This document shows, piece after piece, positions 43,443 through 54,387 of a stretch of 64,000 bases of DNA. The stretch's first letter is position 1. Each line of letters opens with the position of its first letter. The translations under genes and the position numbers were made by a program. Under the pieces are notes generated by a model. It saw nothing but the letters and a program-made list of their open reading frames with translations, had not been told where the DNA came from and did no database searches. Origin of the DNA: Ctena decussata (taxonomy: Eukaryota > Mollusca > Bivalvia > Lucinida > Lucinidae); the NCBI GenBank assembly GCA_963989385.1, contig OZ022503.1, positions 92,390,638 through 92,454,637 of the forward strand, in the 5' to 3' direction.

Positions 43443-44691
43443 ATCGAATACACCAAAGAAACGGAAATAGTAGACTTAGTTTAATTAGGTTTGTTCGGGA
43501 CCAATTACCGGCCATGCCCCTAGCACCAGCTGAAGCAAAACTCTTCTAAATCAATTGAATGATCCCAAAGGATTAGAGAATATATTATCTGTACGATGGC
43601 TAAGACTACAATGAAAAAGGCGCATATTAGATGCATATTTTGTAAACTGTCTGACAATATTGAACAAATGCATAGAAAGCATATCAGACCACAGGCTTAA
43701 GCATTCGGATCTACAGATCAACTAAATGTGTCATATTTCTAGTTTTGAAACTTACGTTCAACCAACAGTTTTCTCAAAATCTTCAAATGCATAAATAGAC
43801 CATCTTGTTGTTTCTGTGTAAATAATCTTTAAACGATTTTAAAGGTCCCATTGCTCTATCAGCATGAAATATTTTATCGTGAGGTATCTCTGCAAACTTC
43901 TCACTACAGTTTCGCCATTGATTATTATCGTGATTGGCCGGCTTTGAAAAATCAAAACGTCCTTGAGTTTACCATAAAATAGATTTGAAAAAAATAACTA
44001 GGTCATTTTAGTTACCAACCAAAATGACCTACTTTCGATTTCACAAGCTTTATTTCATGATAAAAATACAACGTACAGGCGGTAAAAAATAAGGTACATG
44101 CGTTTTAAAGGTGATAAAAATACAATGTACAAAAAGAATTAGGCAAGGATCCCATTGACTGTGCCGCTGTTCCATTGTTGCATTGCTTAACGGGGAACCA
44201 GAGACGAAACTCGTGTTTTTTTTTTATTGAGAGACATCATTTTTTCAAAATACCTTGTTTCTTCTTTTTTGCCAGTTATATGCTACAAAAAAGCACATCA
44301 ACCGACATCTTTTCATCAATTCTGAAGGCTGTACAGGTTTCATAATGATTTGTAATTTGACGGTTTTTACCTTTGATAGGACTATGGAGACTTTAAGCGT
44401 TGGAGGTTATGTATTATCCTGATGTATAAATACTTTCTGCCCAGAAAACATTTATCAATGTAATGAGTAATTAACGAAAGTCAGATTGAAGGAAAACTAT
44501 TTAGTGTCAAGCTGAGATCACATTAGCTGAAAATATAGAGTAGATTTTCATTATTTAACCGTAGTATTTGCTTATAATCATTAGATCATCATCATTAGCA
44601 TTTACCTTCGTATGGGTTTGTATATTTATCGGCTTCGTCATCACCTAATGTTATTGTTTATATAACAAGAAGACTTATCCAATAATCATTT
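43443..44691. other. Transporter intron 2, nothing recognised
   Basis: AT-rich. A short palindrome TAGGTCATTTTAGTTAC/GTAACTAAAATGACCTA lies near 44000-44025 (TAGGTCATTTTAG ... CAAAATGACCTA). No coding segment found. Confidence 0.45.
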
Positions 44692-44926
44692 GAGCCGCGA
44701 CACAAGAAAACCAACAAAGTGGTTGTACGCCCAGCGCAGACTCAGATCAGCCTGGGCATCCGCCCAGTCTGATCAGAGTCTCCGCTGTCCGCATAAAGCT
44801 AGCTTAGAGCCTTAGCTACCCTTTCTGTGCTTAGCGAAGAGTCTGATCAGACTGGATGGACCCACTCTGATCTGAGTGTGCGCTGGGCGTACAACCACTT
44901 TGTTTGTTTTCTCGTTTCGCGGCTCA
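44692..44926 (+). mobile_element. Family A palindromic element, copy 8
   Basis: GAGCCGCGACACAAGAAAAC and TTCTCGTTTCGCGGCTC ends. The right inner arm is diverged (GACTGGATGGACCCACTCTG). It ends 347 bp before transporter exon 3. Confidence 0.85.
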
Positions 44927-45272
44927 TTTTATGAATATGCAATATCATCTTTATTCGTGTTCAAATCATGTCTCTAAAGCAATGGAATATCATCTTTTAA
45001 TTATTATTGTCATCATTATCATCAGAACCATTGTTACTGTTGTTGTTTGTTTTTACCTTTTTCGCCAAAGTACATCTACAGTCGTACAATTTGCTTGATG
45101 CCATTTTGAACAGTTAGGTTTTTCAATGCAGTAATAGGTCTAAGAGATGCAGATGGAATTGCAAACACTGTAGAGCCTTATCGGACTGATCTGGTATGCT
45201 CTATTTGCTCAGACCTGTCTGTCCCAATAATTAGAATTAGAATTTTACGGTAGTTTGTATTTTGTTTTTCAG

Positions 45273-45525
45273 GGATAGGCTATGCTTCTTGCTTTCTAGC
45301 TTACATAGTTGCATTTTATTACAACGTTGTGATTGGCTGGGCCTTCTTCTACCTCTTCTCCTCCTTCACCTCTAATCTTCCCTGGAGCTCGTGCGATAAT
45401 CACTGGAACACCTACAAATGCTGGGAACTCGAAACCGGCCAATACAATAGGTCAGCAGCTGGAAACAGTTCGGTGAATGTCACTTATGGCAATAGTTCGG
45501 TATCATCGTCGTTCGAGTTCTTTGA
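45273..45525 (+). CDS. SLC6 monoamine transporter, exon 3 (TM3 and extracellular loop 2)
   Basis: A 253-bp exon encodes residues 169-251 and parts of 168 and 252. IGYASCFLAYIVAFYYNVVI is TM3; GWAFFYLFSSF and TSNLPWSSCDNHWNT follow. C208 and C217 match the disulfide pair of loop 2. Four N-glycosylation sequons follow (N226-R-S, N232-S-S, N236-V-T, N241-S-S). V180 is at the position where, from memory, human DAT has V152 and human SERT I172. IFKGIGYA and LPW-SC-N-WNT are nearer SERT. The acceptor is TTTGTTTTTCAG, the donor GTGAGT. Confidence 0.92.
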
Positions 45526-45777
45526 GTGAGTATATTCTACTTATCTATGATATTTTTCATTACATTTATTCATGTCGGTTTAAATGTACCTTTTCTACTG
45601 ATAATATATTTTCTTACAAGATCAAATGATCAAACATTATCATAAAACAGACCAAAGACCTTTGATAATCCTTTGCTTTTAATTGTCGTACCTAATAGAG
45701 CGGCGTCGTAGGAAACTTCTTACAGATCAATTGAAAAAAGTCCTTGCTCGGATCAGACGTTCGTTGTCAGGCCAGGC

Positions 45778-45915
45778 CCGGATGTTATAAAACTTGACTA
45801 CATTCTCAAACTCAAAATAAAGCACACTGATTGGCTGCTTCCGATCACATGCTCGGAAGTAGCCAATCAGTGTGCTTTGAGTTTGAGATTATACTCAAGT
45901 TTTATAACCTCGGGC
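45778..45915. mobile_element. Family B palindromic element, copy 3
   Basis: The GATGTTATAAAACTTGA and TCAAGTTTTATAACCTC ends enclose the same CTCAAACTCAAAATAAAGCA/GATTGGCTGC stem as 9961-10096, with the right arm missing a few bases. Confidence 0.8.
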
Positions 45916-46009
45916 CCAGGATGCACCGTTCAGGCTGTGCCTGTGCATAGACTGGGCTGTGACTGCCCAGTTTGTATTTTGTGTAATGTGAATGAGTACA
46001 CTTTCGGGG

Positions 46010-46140
46010 GAATTACCTCAACTACTTTGAATTTACCTCTCTTCTCATTAGGTATCAAATCTTAGAGAAAGGAATTTGTTCCAATAAGAGCATTTTCTTT
46101 CGTTTAAGTGGAAATGCTTTGGGGCCAAGGAAACCAAGCA
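46010..46140 (+). repeat. Family G old repeat, copy
   Basis: GGGGGAATTACCTCAACTAC, TTTACCTCTCTTCTCATTAG and AAGAGCATTTTCTTTCG match the family order weakly. Confidence 0.35.
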
Positions 46141-46494
46141 GGGTATCCTTTTGTAACATGGAGATATACCCTTACACAATAAGACATTCTTATTTGACAT
46201 CTGCTTGTAATACAAATACAAAACAGATCAGCTGCATCTTCTTTTTATATTGGTTTACAATTGCAGTAAGAAGTCATCGAATTTCTTTGCATTTTTTCGG
46301 GCTCTTTGAGTTGATAAGAGTAGTTGTGTGATTAGATAACAAAATCAAGAGTCCTTGTCAAGTGTACAATTAGCGACAACAAATATACCATGTTACTGCC
46401 TGTTGATTGCTGCAAAATGTATACGCATTGTGTGAAGCTTTAAGCATATCCAGATTAACCAATTGAAAGTGCAGCATGATCACATATGTTTCAG

Positions 46495-46633
46495 GCGTGG
46501 TATGCTGCGGCTACATCTGAGTAAAGGTATTGATGACCTTGGAGGAATCAGATGGGAGCTGGTACTGTGTACACTTCTAACATTCATCTGCTTGTACTTC
46601 TCTCTCTGGAAAGGGGTCAAAAGTTCTGGAAAG
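46495..46633 (+). CDS. SLC6 monoamine transporter, exon 4 (TM4)
   Basis: A 139-bp exon completes E252 and encodes 253-298: [40 protein letters not shown] and VKSSGK. The [15 protein letters not shown] block before TM4 and the [11 protein letters not shown] ending are hallmarks of the monoamine group. The exon ends at the same KGVK-SGK point where, as I recall, mammalian monoamine transporter genes break. The acceptor is ATATGTTTCAG; the donor is AAG/GTTTGA, phase 0. Confidence 0.92.
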
Positions 46634-47355
46634 GTTTGAATATTGTAGCTATTAGCAAAGCCATGATGGGAAAATAAATGACAATGTTTGAATGGATGAA
46701 TTACTTTTACAGCACTTTACAATATTTCGTACATATTTTGCTGACTGTAAGATGAACTGAATAAAGCTTTCTGCAGCTCGATAAACAAAACAAATGACCA
46801 CAAGACGCTGAAGTCAACAGGGAATGCTTTGACTAAACTGCAAATGCACTGATTTTATAAATGCTTTATGTTTTAAAGCTCATCAAATCACGTTGTTTCT
46901 TCTAGCTTATTATTAAACAGACAAACGATGAATCAAGGCTAGGAGAATGCTATAAATCAAACTGAAAGCTACCTGGTATAAAATATAACACTATACCGCA
47001 AAACAAAGCTATAAACAACACATATCATGATATAGCATGTCTTCATAGAAATATATCTTGAGTTTATTCCAAGATATGCCATACATTGGAACTTCTTTAT
47101 CAGAATGTAATAACTGTCATGTCTTCATTGGTAAGAATGCTTTAAACAAGACATGGAATTATGAAAGTGTTGTCGAGGCACTGTTTACTCATTGCAAGCA
47201 TCCCATGTGTCAAATTAATTTCAGTCCATTTAGTGCACGTATACATTGTAAAGTAGTAGTATTTCAATTCTTCTAACGACGTTCCCCCGCACCTCAGCGG
47301 AACGAATCCATAGCCACAGTAACGGGGCGCCGAATACATTGTAAAGAAAAATATA

Positions 47356-47570
47356 GGGGAGAGTCGGGTAACTTCGAACAGCGGGTAAATTCGGACACTG
47401 GCATTGTTTCCTTTATATGTCAGTTGTTTGGAACTAAAACAAAAGTTAATTGGCCAAACAGAGAAAATCCTGATGAGACGGCTCATTATGAGCCGTCTCA
47501 TCTGGATTTTCACTGTTTGCAATGGTATGTCCGAATTTACCCGCCTGTCCAAAGTTACCCGACTCTCCCC
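47356..47570. mobile_element. TA-flanked TIR element with family E core
   Basis: GGGGAGAGTCGGGTAACTTC at the left pairs with GAAGT-like AAAGTTACCCGACTCTCCCC at the right, with TA just outside both ends (47354-47355, 47571-47572). AGCGGGTAAATTCGGACA and TGTCCGAATTTACCCGC also pair. The centre (47453-47520) is a family E hairpin. No transposase frame. The TA site suggests mobilisation by a Tc1/mariner-type enzyme. Confidence 0.7.
47453..47520. repeat. Family E hairpin core
   Basis: GCCAAACAGAGAAAATCCTG and TCTGGATTTTCACTGTTTGC pair around a perfect GAGACGGCTCAT/ATGAGCCGTCTC stem. Confidence 0.65.
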
Positions 47571-47613
47571 TACAATGTATTTATAGCTGAAACCTCAGGT
47601 GAATGGGTTCACT

Positions 47614-47815
47614 TTCAGGGGAAGCAATTCTTTCATTCTCAGTTTTACATCCCTTCTCAATTGCGACCAACTCTTAAAGGCAGGAATTAAATTCTTTCAA
47701 TTTTTCCTTGAAGAGAATACTCCATTTTGTCATACAGGGAAGGAAGAAAACGAGAAATCGCAAAAGTTGTGTCCCATTTAAAACATAGCAGAAAAAAACA
47801 TGGCCACATGACGCT
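47614..47815 (+). repeat. Family G old repeat, copy
   Basis: TTCAGGGGAAGCAATTCTTT, TTTTACATCCCTTCTCAATT and, at the far end, AACATGGCCACA. Among the clearest copies of the family. Confidence 0.45.
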
Positions 47816-47849
47816 GGGAATAAAATATTTTAGTTGTCGTTATGACATC

Positions 47850-49080
47850 GGTTATTATCCCCCGCCGAAGGCGGAGGGATATAGTTTTCTCCATGTCCGT
47901 CCGTCCTTCTGTCCGTCCTTCCGTCCGTCTGTCTGTCCGGAGCCATAACTATGTAACCACTGGACGGAATTTCAAGAAACTTAGAATGAATATGTATCAC
48001 CATAACCCGCTGATGTACGTGAAGTTTCATCAGACTGGCTTAAGTAATGCATGAGTTATTGCCCTTGAATTGACTAAAAATCAATAAAATGAGCCATAAC
48101 TATGTAACCAATGGACGGAGTTTCATGAAACTTAGAATGAATATGTATTACCATAAACCGCTGATGCACCTGAAGTTTCATCAGACTGGCTTGTGTAATG
48201 CATGAGTTCTGGCCTTGAATTGACTTAAAATCAATGAAATGAGCCATAACTATGTAACCAATTATCGAAACTTCATGAAACTTAAACTAAATATATATCA
48301 TCATAACATGGTTATGCACCTGAAATTTCATTAGACTGGCCACAGTAATGCATGGGTTATTGCCCTTGAATGGACTTAAAATCAATAAAATGAGCCATAA
48401 CTATGTAACCAATTATCGAAACTTCATGAAACTTAAACTAAATATATATCACCATAACATTGTCATGAACATGAAGTTTCATTAGACTGGCTTCAGTAAT
48501 GCATGGGTTATTGCCCTTAAATTGACATGAAATCGATAAAATGAGCCATTCCTATGTTCCCAATTATCGACACTTCATGAAACTTAAACTAAATATATAT
48601 CACCATAACATGGTCATGCACGTAAAGTTTCATCAGACTGGCTTCAGTAACGCATGGGTAATCGCATTTGAATTGACTTAAACTCAATAGAATGAGCCAT
48701 AACTACGTAACCAATTATCGAAACCTCATGAAACTTAAACTGAATATATATCACCATAACATGATCATGCATATAAAGTTCCATCCGTATGGCATTTGTT
48801 GTACAGAGTTATTACCCTTGAATTGACTTAAAATCAACAAAATGAGCCATAATTAAGTAACCAATTACCGAAACTTCATGAAACTTAAATCAAGTATGTA
48901 TGACCATAATGCTGTCATGCACATAAAGTTTCATGTAAATGGTATTGGTTGTGCAAGAGTTATTGCCCTTGAATCAATTTATAATTGACAAATTCAGCCA
49001 TAACTTAGTCGTCAATGAATGGAATTCTATGAAACTTATACATAATCAACAAATCAGGGCCTCTTCGGCGGGGTATATAA
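47850..49080 (+). repeat. Family F repeat with ~150-bp tandem array
   Basis: It opens with TATCCCCCGCCGAAGGCGGA and GTCCGTCCG runs, and closes with CTCTTCGGCGGGGTATATAA. Between them the unit starting GCCATAACTATGTAACCA repeats at 47942, 48093, 48243, 48394, 48545, 48695, 48846 and 48997. Spacing is 150-151 bp, with AAACTTCATGAAACTTA and AAGTTTCATCAGACTGGC inside each unit. The mirrored GCCGAAGGCGG/CCTCTTCGGCGG ends suggest one bounded element. Confidence 0.8.
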
Positions 49081-50247
49081 ATTCACCGAATTTACTTGTT
49101 TTATTTATTTTATTTTATTTTTGTATTTATTATTTTTATTTAATTATTCTTTGGGGTTCGTTTTCGCTGAGAAACCCAGGTATTTTTCTACATTTTAAAG
49201 AGTAAACGAGGTTTTAATAAATATTGAGCTCTGAAATCATAAAGTCAAACGAGGGCAGTAAACTCGGATTCTGATCCAAGGAAAATGTCTATACTGGTAA
49301 TAGTATCCGTAGGTCATAAGTGTTTGTTCATCGATGGATGTTTAATTTTCAGGGTTGCTGTTATTGTACAAATCAAAGTTTACTTATAGTACGACAGTTC
49401 AAGACCATAATTCCCGAAGCAATTTAAATAAAACAAACGGATTCTCCTTCCTTTAATGTTTACAGCAAATTTTCGCTTCCGCTATCTTAATGATAATTAA
49501 TAGGTGAAAGTAGGTTTTACTGTTCTGGCTTAGGTTGAGACATCTTGATCTGATCTGCCTTTCAACAACTCTCATAACTTGCCCCAGGCACCAACACTGA
49601 TAATCTTACCTCACAAGTTGTCTGGAATTGTCTGCTAAAAGCTGTTGCCACTCCAACGTCCATTAACAAGACTGAAAGCTTATGAAAAATTATCTAATGG
49701 AACTTGTAAGCTAAAGATGACTAGTTATATTTTCAGGGAAAGAAACTCTGTTACTCTGAGTTTTTTCCTCTCTTCTCAGTTGAGGTTGATTCTTAAAGAA
49801 GATATGCTTCTATAGGGATCAGTTCTTGTCTTTAAGAACAGATTTCCATTTAGACGGGCTTCGTCATTCAGGGAAGCAGGAGAAATGATTCAAAAGTCAT
49901 ATAGGTAAACCAGAAATGTATCGTGAGAAAAGGGGCCAGATGGTAAGACCGGAGGATCATCAAGAATCATGGTGAATCTGTAGCCTAAAGTAAAACTTCA
50001 GCTACTCTGGATAATGAGCTCCACTGCACAGTCTAATAGAAACAGCGACCTACTGTTCAAATTATATTTGAATAACTTTTCTCTCTCTCTCTCTCTGTCT
50101 GTTGTTCCGCTTCCCGCTGCGTTTGGTGTTACGCTTCTTTTCTTGTGACTAACCACTACAGAACCAAATGCAGAGCTACAATTTCAGTGTTCACCAACCC
50201 GCAACTCGCTGAAACAAATGCCAAGAAATCTTATACAGACTGAAAAT
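49081..50247. other. Transporter intron 4, nothing firm
   Basis: T-rich stretch near 49100-49150, a family G copy at about 49737-49920 (TCAGGGAAAGAAACTCTGTT), and a short CT run near 50080-50096. No coding segment found. Confidence 0.4.
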
Positions 50248-50484
50248 GAGCCGCGACACGAGAAAACCAACAATGTGGTTGTGCGCCCAGCGCAGACTCA
50301 AATCAGCCTGGACATCCGCCAAGTTTGATCAGACTCTTCGTTAAATGCTCAAACGGTAGCTAAGGGTGTAAGCTACCTCCATGCGGACAGCGAAGGCTCT
50401 GATCAGACTGGGCGGATGCCCAGTCTGATCTGAGTCTGCGCTGGGTGCACAACCACATTGTTGGTTTTGTCGTGTCGCGGCTCA
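50248..50484 (-). mobile_element. Family A palindromic element, copy 9
   Basis: GAGCCGCGACACGAGAAAAC and GTCGTGTCGCGGCTC ends intact. The centre TAAGCTACCTCCATGCGGAC gives the minus orientation. Confidence 0.87.
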
Positions 50485-51187
50485 AATCATGAAAATCATG
50501 GACATGAAATCTTAATCTTGAACTATACGGACTGAAGAAAGTAAAACTTCCAACAGATACCCAATATAAACTGAAGTGTCATGAAATTTTAAAGTAGTTC
50601 CAGTTCTTTATTTGTATAATATAGTTTATTCCGACACATTGCTGAAGGCAGAAATGCCTATCTGTTCGTGTCTGGTAGAACAGAATATTTTGGTTGCCAC
50701 TTCAGTCTTCATTTTTGCAAAAAGAAATAAAAGTAAAGCATTTTTTCTACAGCCACCAATTTCGAATTATGGCTTTGAAACAGAGGAGATTTGCTTATTG
50801 TGTGCGGTGATTTTTAAAAACTCAAAATCTGTTTTATCTCAGTTTAAGGTTTAAGAAGCTATAAATTCTATCATTTCTGATCAATATAGTATATAGCGGG
50901 TATCACGTTGTGTTTTATAGGCAGAGCCTGAGTGGGATGTATATTTTTATCACTTTTTGAGAAAGAAATAAAAATTGATACATCTTTCTTATAACCCCAA
51001 CATCTGCACATTGTTATCGTTTGTTGTTTTCAAGTATTTTGGGCGCACTTGTAAAGATATGCAGATCTCCCGAAGATAAAGGGGTATCATTCAGTTTGCA
51101 AACAGTCTATACCCACACACAGTCCTTTGATTTCCGAGGGTACATAGTTTGTAGTGACTGGAAACATTTCCTTCTCGCAACAGACCT
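50485..51187. other. Transporter intron 4, nothing recognised
   Basis: AT-rich sequence without splice-flanked coding segments or clear repeats. Confidence 0.45.
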
Positions 51188-51415
51188 GGGCCGTATTTAT
51201 ACAACGACTTAAGTGGTTGCTATGCTGTTGCTGTTGCTAAGGCTGAATTTCTATGCAGGAGATTCCCTACAACTATGAAATTTGCTCTGGAGGAACTGTC
51301 TTTTTCAGACTGTTCCTCCAGAGCAAATTTCATAGTTATAGGGAATCTCCTTCAGAGAAATTTAGCCTTGGCAAGAGCATAGCAACCACTTAAGTCATTT
51401 TATAAATACGGCCCC
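51188..51415. mobile_element. Family C palindromic element, copy 2
   Basis: GGGCCGTATTTATACAACGA and TTATAAATACGGCCCC ends. The same CTGTTCCTCCAGAGCAAATT core as at 13152. A small insertion repeats GCTGTTGCTGTTGC in the left arm. Confidence 0.85.
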
Positions 51416-51641
51416 AGTCTACCATGTTCATTCACGCCTTGCCTTTATGGCCATTGTTTTAAATGTGGTGCGTAGGGGCAAACCCTTATCAGCCTGACCA
51501 GAGTTGCCTCTGTGCACGTAAACATTTTAAGCAGGCTGAGGCGCAGGCGGGTCTATTTATTTGCTCTACGCTCGTGTTATAGGGTGAGAGCCGATTCAAG
51601 AACATACAATTCGTATTAATGATACAGTTTTCTCCCAACAG

Positions 51642-51776
51642 GTTGTCTATGTAACAGCGACCATGCCGTATATTATTCTGACAATACTTCTAATACGAGG
51701 CTGTCTACTACCCGGCGCCGTTGAGGGTATGAAGTACTTCATAACACCAAAGTTGGAGAGACTCAATGACCCACAA
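51642..51776 (+). CDS. SLC6 monoamine transporter, exon 5 (TM5 and extracellular loop 3)
   Basis: A 135-bp exon, phase 0 at both ends, encodes 299-343: [20 protein letters not shown] is TM5, and [25 protein letters not shown] follow. VVYVTAT-PY and LPGA are conserved in the group. Family members usually have W where this protein has Y301. The acceptor is TTTTCTCCCAACAG, the donor GTAAGT. Confidence 0.93.
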
Positions 51777-52458
51777 GTAAGTACACGCGCAAACCAAGTT
51801 CATCATCCTTACCATCCGTTATTGACTATTTGGTATAATAGTTTCCATCGATCTGTCAAAGGTCACTGGGCTGTTCCTTAGACAAAATGGATTAACTATA
51901 AATTCAGACATTGTGCAACGTTTCTAAGCAACTCGTATAAAAACCAATGGCTAAATTCGCACAATATGATTTTCTTTTTGGTGGTTTTGCCGTTCTGTGG
52001 CTTGCCTATAATAGGAAAATGATTCGACTGGAAAAAACAAATTGGCATAAATCATGTGACAGACACATGTAGTCTCTATTGGGTTTTGTTAACTTTTTGT
52101 CTGCTATGAATTCCAGCTTTTATGAAAAACAGGAGAGAAGTATATAGTGCAGTTGCAGACGATGTGCTAATCGGATCATCCTTGCTAAAACATCTATTAA
52201 CCCAAACCTTGGCGCTTAACGTTATTTATTCAAGTAACAACAATACAGCTGTCATTTGTCACTTATACTGAGCATGTCTGTTAAAAAATGAATTGGTCCG
52301 CTCGTCGTTTGTATTATTTCAATGGGCTATTCTTTGGTGAGTTCCTTGCTTCCAAATAATCTTACTTTTCAGAACATATTTGATTCGTCTACAGTTATCG
52401 CCGTCCTTATTACGCATTGATATTCTCGGACTTGCTGAGCTACCTGTAAACTGTTGAA

Positions 52459-52652
52459 TTAAAATTGCTTTAATGCAGTTAGTAACTAAGAAAGTCTTGT
52501 GTACATGCCTTTCTTAGGTACTAACTGCTGCAATTAAAGCAAATTTAATTCTAAATGTTTGAAATTAAATTTGCTTTAATGCAGTCAGTACCGTAGAAAG
52601 TCTTGTGTACATGCCTTTCTTAGGTATTAACTGCATTAAAGCAAATTTAATT
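52459..52652. repeat. Two tandem copies of a ~90-bp palindromic unit
   Basis: Each copy has TTGCTTTAATGCAGTTAGTA (second: GCAGTCAGTA), AAGAAAGTCTTGTGTACATG (second GTAGAAAGTC) and CCTTTCTTAGGTA-TAACTGC, and ends in TTAAAGCAAATTTAATT. Each is itself a palindrome. The array ends 82 bp before exon 6, close to where the branch point of intron 5 should be. Confidence 0.7.
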
Positions 52653-52734
52653 TTAAATATTTCATCAACGACATGGCCACCAATTCATGACCATCATTTT
52701 TAAATACCGGTATTTCACATATTTCTGCCTGCAG

Positions 52735-52838
52735 GTATGGATAGATGCTGCGATACAGATAATGTTCTCTATAGGAGCGGGCTTTGGAACACACATTGCG
52801 TATGCCAGTCACAATAAATTTAACAACAACTGTTATGT
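52735..52838 (+). CDS. SLC6 monoamine transporter, exon 6 (TM6)
   Basis: A 104-bp exon, the length I recall for this exon in mammalian genes, encodes 344-377: [18 protein letters not shown], then [17 protein letters not shown]351 and S355 fit the chloride-site positions (SERT Q332/S336), and F354 and F360 the substrate-pocket phenylalanines (F335/F341). Unusual: T362, H363, Y366 and H369 stand where human SERT has V, L, F and Y. Histidines in the unwound part of TM6 are unexpected and could affect substrate choice. The acceptor is CTGCCTGCAG, the donor GTACGT. Confidence 0.92.
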
Positions 52839-53328
52839 GTACGTAGACTTTCTTATACATCAAAGATAAAAATGGATCCATTTTATTTTTGACGCCTGAA
52901 GAAAAATCCAGTTTTTTAAAATGCTATTTTTGGTCAAAATCGTATCTTCGACTCAAAAGTAGTGCCTTGTCTAAATAGCTTTGAACAGTATCTAACTCAA
53001 AGATTTGGTTTAAACTTTATTTATTTGCATAAGCATCATAACCTTTGTACAAGCAATGGTTGATAGAATACACGTTTATACAAAGAAATTCAGAAGGAAA
53101 TCGTTCGACTCATGTAAATCTGTTTTTCTAGACAAACTCAGAGATATTTTGATGGTTTTGAGTTACACGATTCAATTAATTTAGATATTTGCTGAATCTT
53201 TATATTAACCTGTATAGTGGCTCACATATGAACTTGTGTATTTGAAAAAATTAATTTGTACGATATTACGATATTTCATTCAGCTCTTCGGAGATATGCT
53301 TACGTTTCTAAATTATAATATCTTTCAG

Positions 53329-53453
53329 AGATTGTCTATTTACAACAGCTGTGAACAGCTTCACCAGTATATTTTCTGGCTTTGTTGTGTTTTCTTATCT
53401 TGGCTATATGGCTGACCGCCAACAGAAACACATAAGTGACGTCGCACAGGAAG
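53329..53453 (+). CDS. SLC6 monoamine transporter, exon 7 (TM7)
   Basis: A 125-bp exon completes V378 and encodes 379-419 plus one base: DCLFTTAVNSFTSIFSGFVV, FSYLGYMADRQQKHISDVAQ and E. N387 and S391 match the sodium/chloride-site pair (SERT N368/S372). The SGFVVFS-LGYMA block is strongly conserved. V378 replaces the usual arginine or glutamine of NCYRD/NCYQD. The acceptor is TAATATCTTTCAG, the donor GTACGT. Confidence 0.92.
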
Positions 53454-54041
53454 GTACGTTATAAAATAATGTACATGTGTAGTTTTTATATATATATTTA
53501 TTAAAAGCAATACCGTACTTGTAAGCGCCCGCATTGCCTTGTTGTAGACATTCTATTTGAGTTCCGTATCAAATGGTTATCAACCTTAAAATATGTTAAC
53601 AGCAAATCCCAAAGTACCAACACTTTCGGCAGACTTTTCAAAGGTTTATATCGTTGTTGGTACTTTCTACAAGATCAAGATTCGTAGGTATTGGCGTCGG
53701 TACTTATATACTGATTTAAAAGAGTCTAATGACCTTTTTTCTAATAAAACTTTCTAAATGTTTCTATAACGACTGGCTTGCCAGAGCGACATGGATCTTA
53801 GCGGAGACTGACTGTCATTCTTTCGGATTGTTTCGGCTTGTTCCTATTTTTCTGTATCTGATATCTCTTTCCCTATACCCTTGCCTGTCGACTTTCTCAA
53901 GCCATTAAGGTTGAAGTGGCTATTTGGCGGACACTTGCGCTGATGAGTTACCCATGGGCGTCTCTAACGTTATGTCTGCAACTGTTCTACCTCACGAATT
54001 ACGTCAGTAGGCGTGGCTCAAAGAAGGATTACATTGTCTGC

Positions 54042-54129
54042 TGAGACCTGTCCATCATTATTTTTCTCTCAGACTTTTGGAGTTTAGCAACAGCAAAGAA
54101 ATAAATTACAGGAATGCGCATCTGTTGCA
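54042..54129 (+). repeat. Family L dispersed repeat, copy 2
   Basis: GAGACCTGTCCATCATTA, GGAGTTTAGCAACA and ATGCGCATCTGTTGC match the copy at 1790-1880 in the same order. Confidence 0.45.
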
Positions 54130-54387
54130 CTTAATTCTATATATGTATATGTATGATGAAAAGGGTAGGTCTGGTCTTTTTCCACAGATGCGCAGGTTAG
54201 TCTGGTTGTAAACTGTATGCATACAGATATATAACATGCGCGAATTTTAGAGCTACGCCACTCAATAAATAAATCTGACAAGTGTTTATTTTTATGGACA
54301 AGGCCTTGTGTTCCTTTTTTCCAGATAGGTTGATGAACCTTTCAATTATTTTGTCTCCGCTGTTCACTGGCGCTTCCCGTAATATAT

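Noticed and set aside
47942..49040. CRISPR-like or satellite array
   Set aside because: Units are contiguous with no unique spacers, in a eukaryotic repeat. It is a tandem core of a mobile element.
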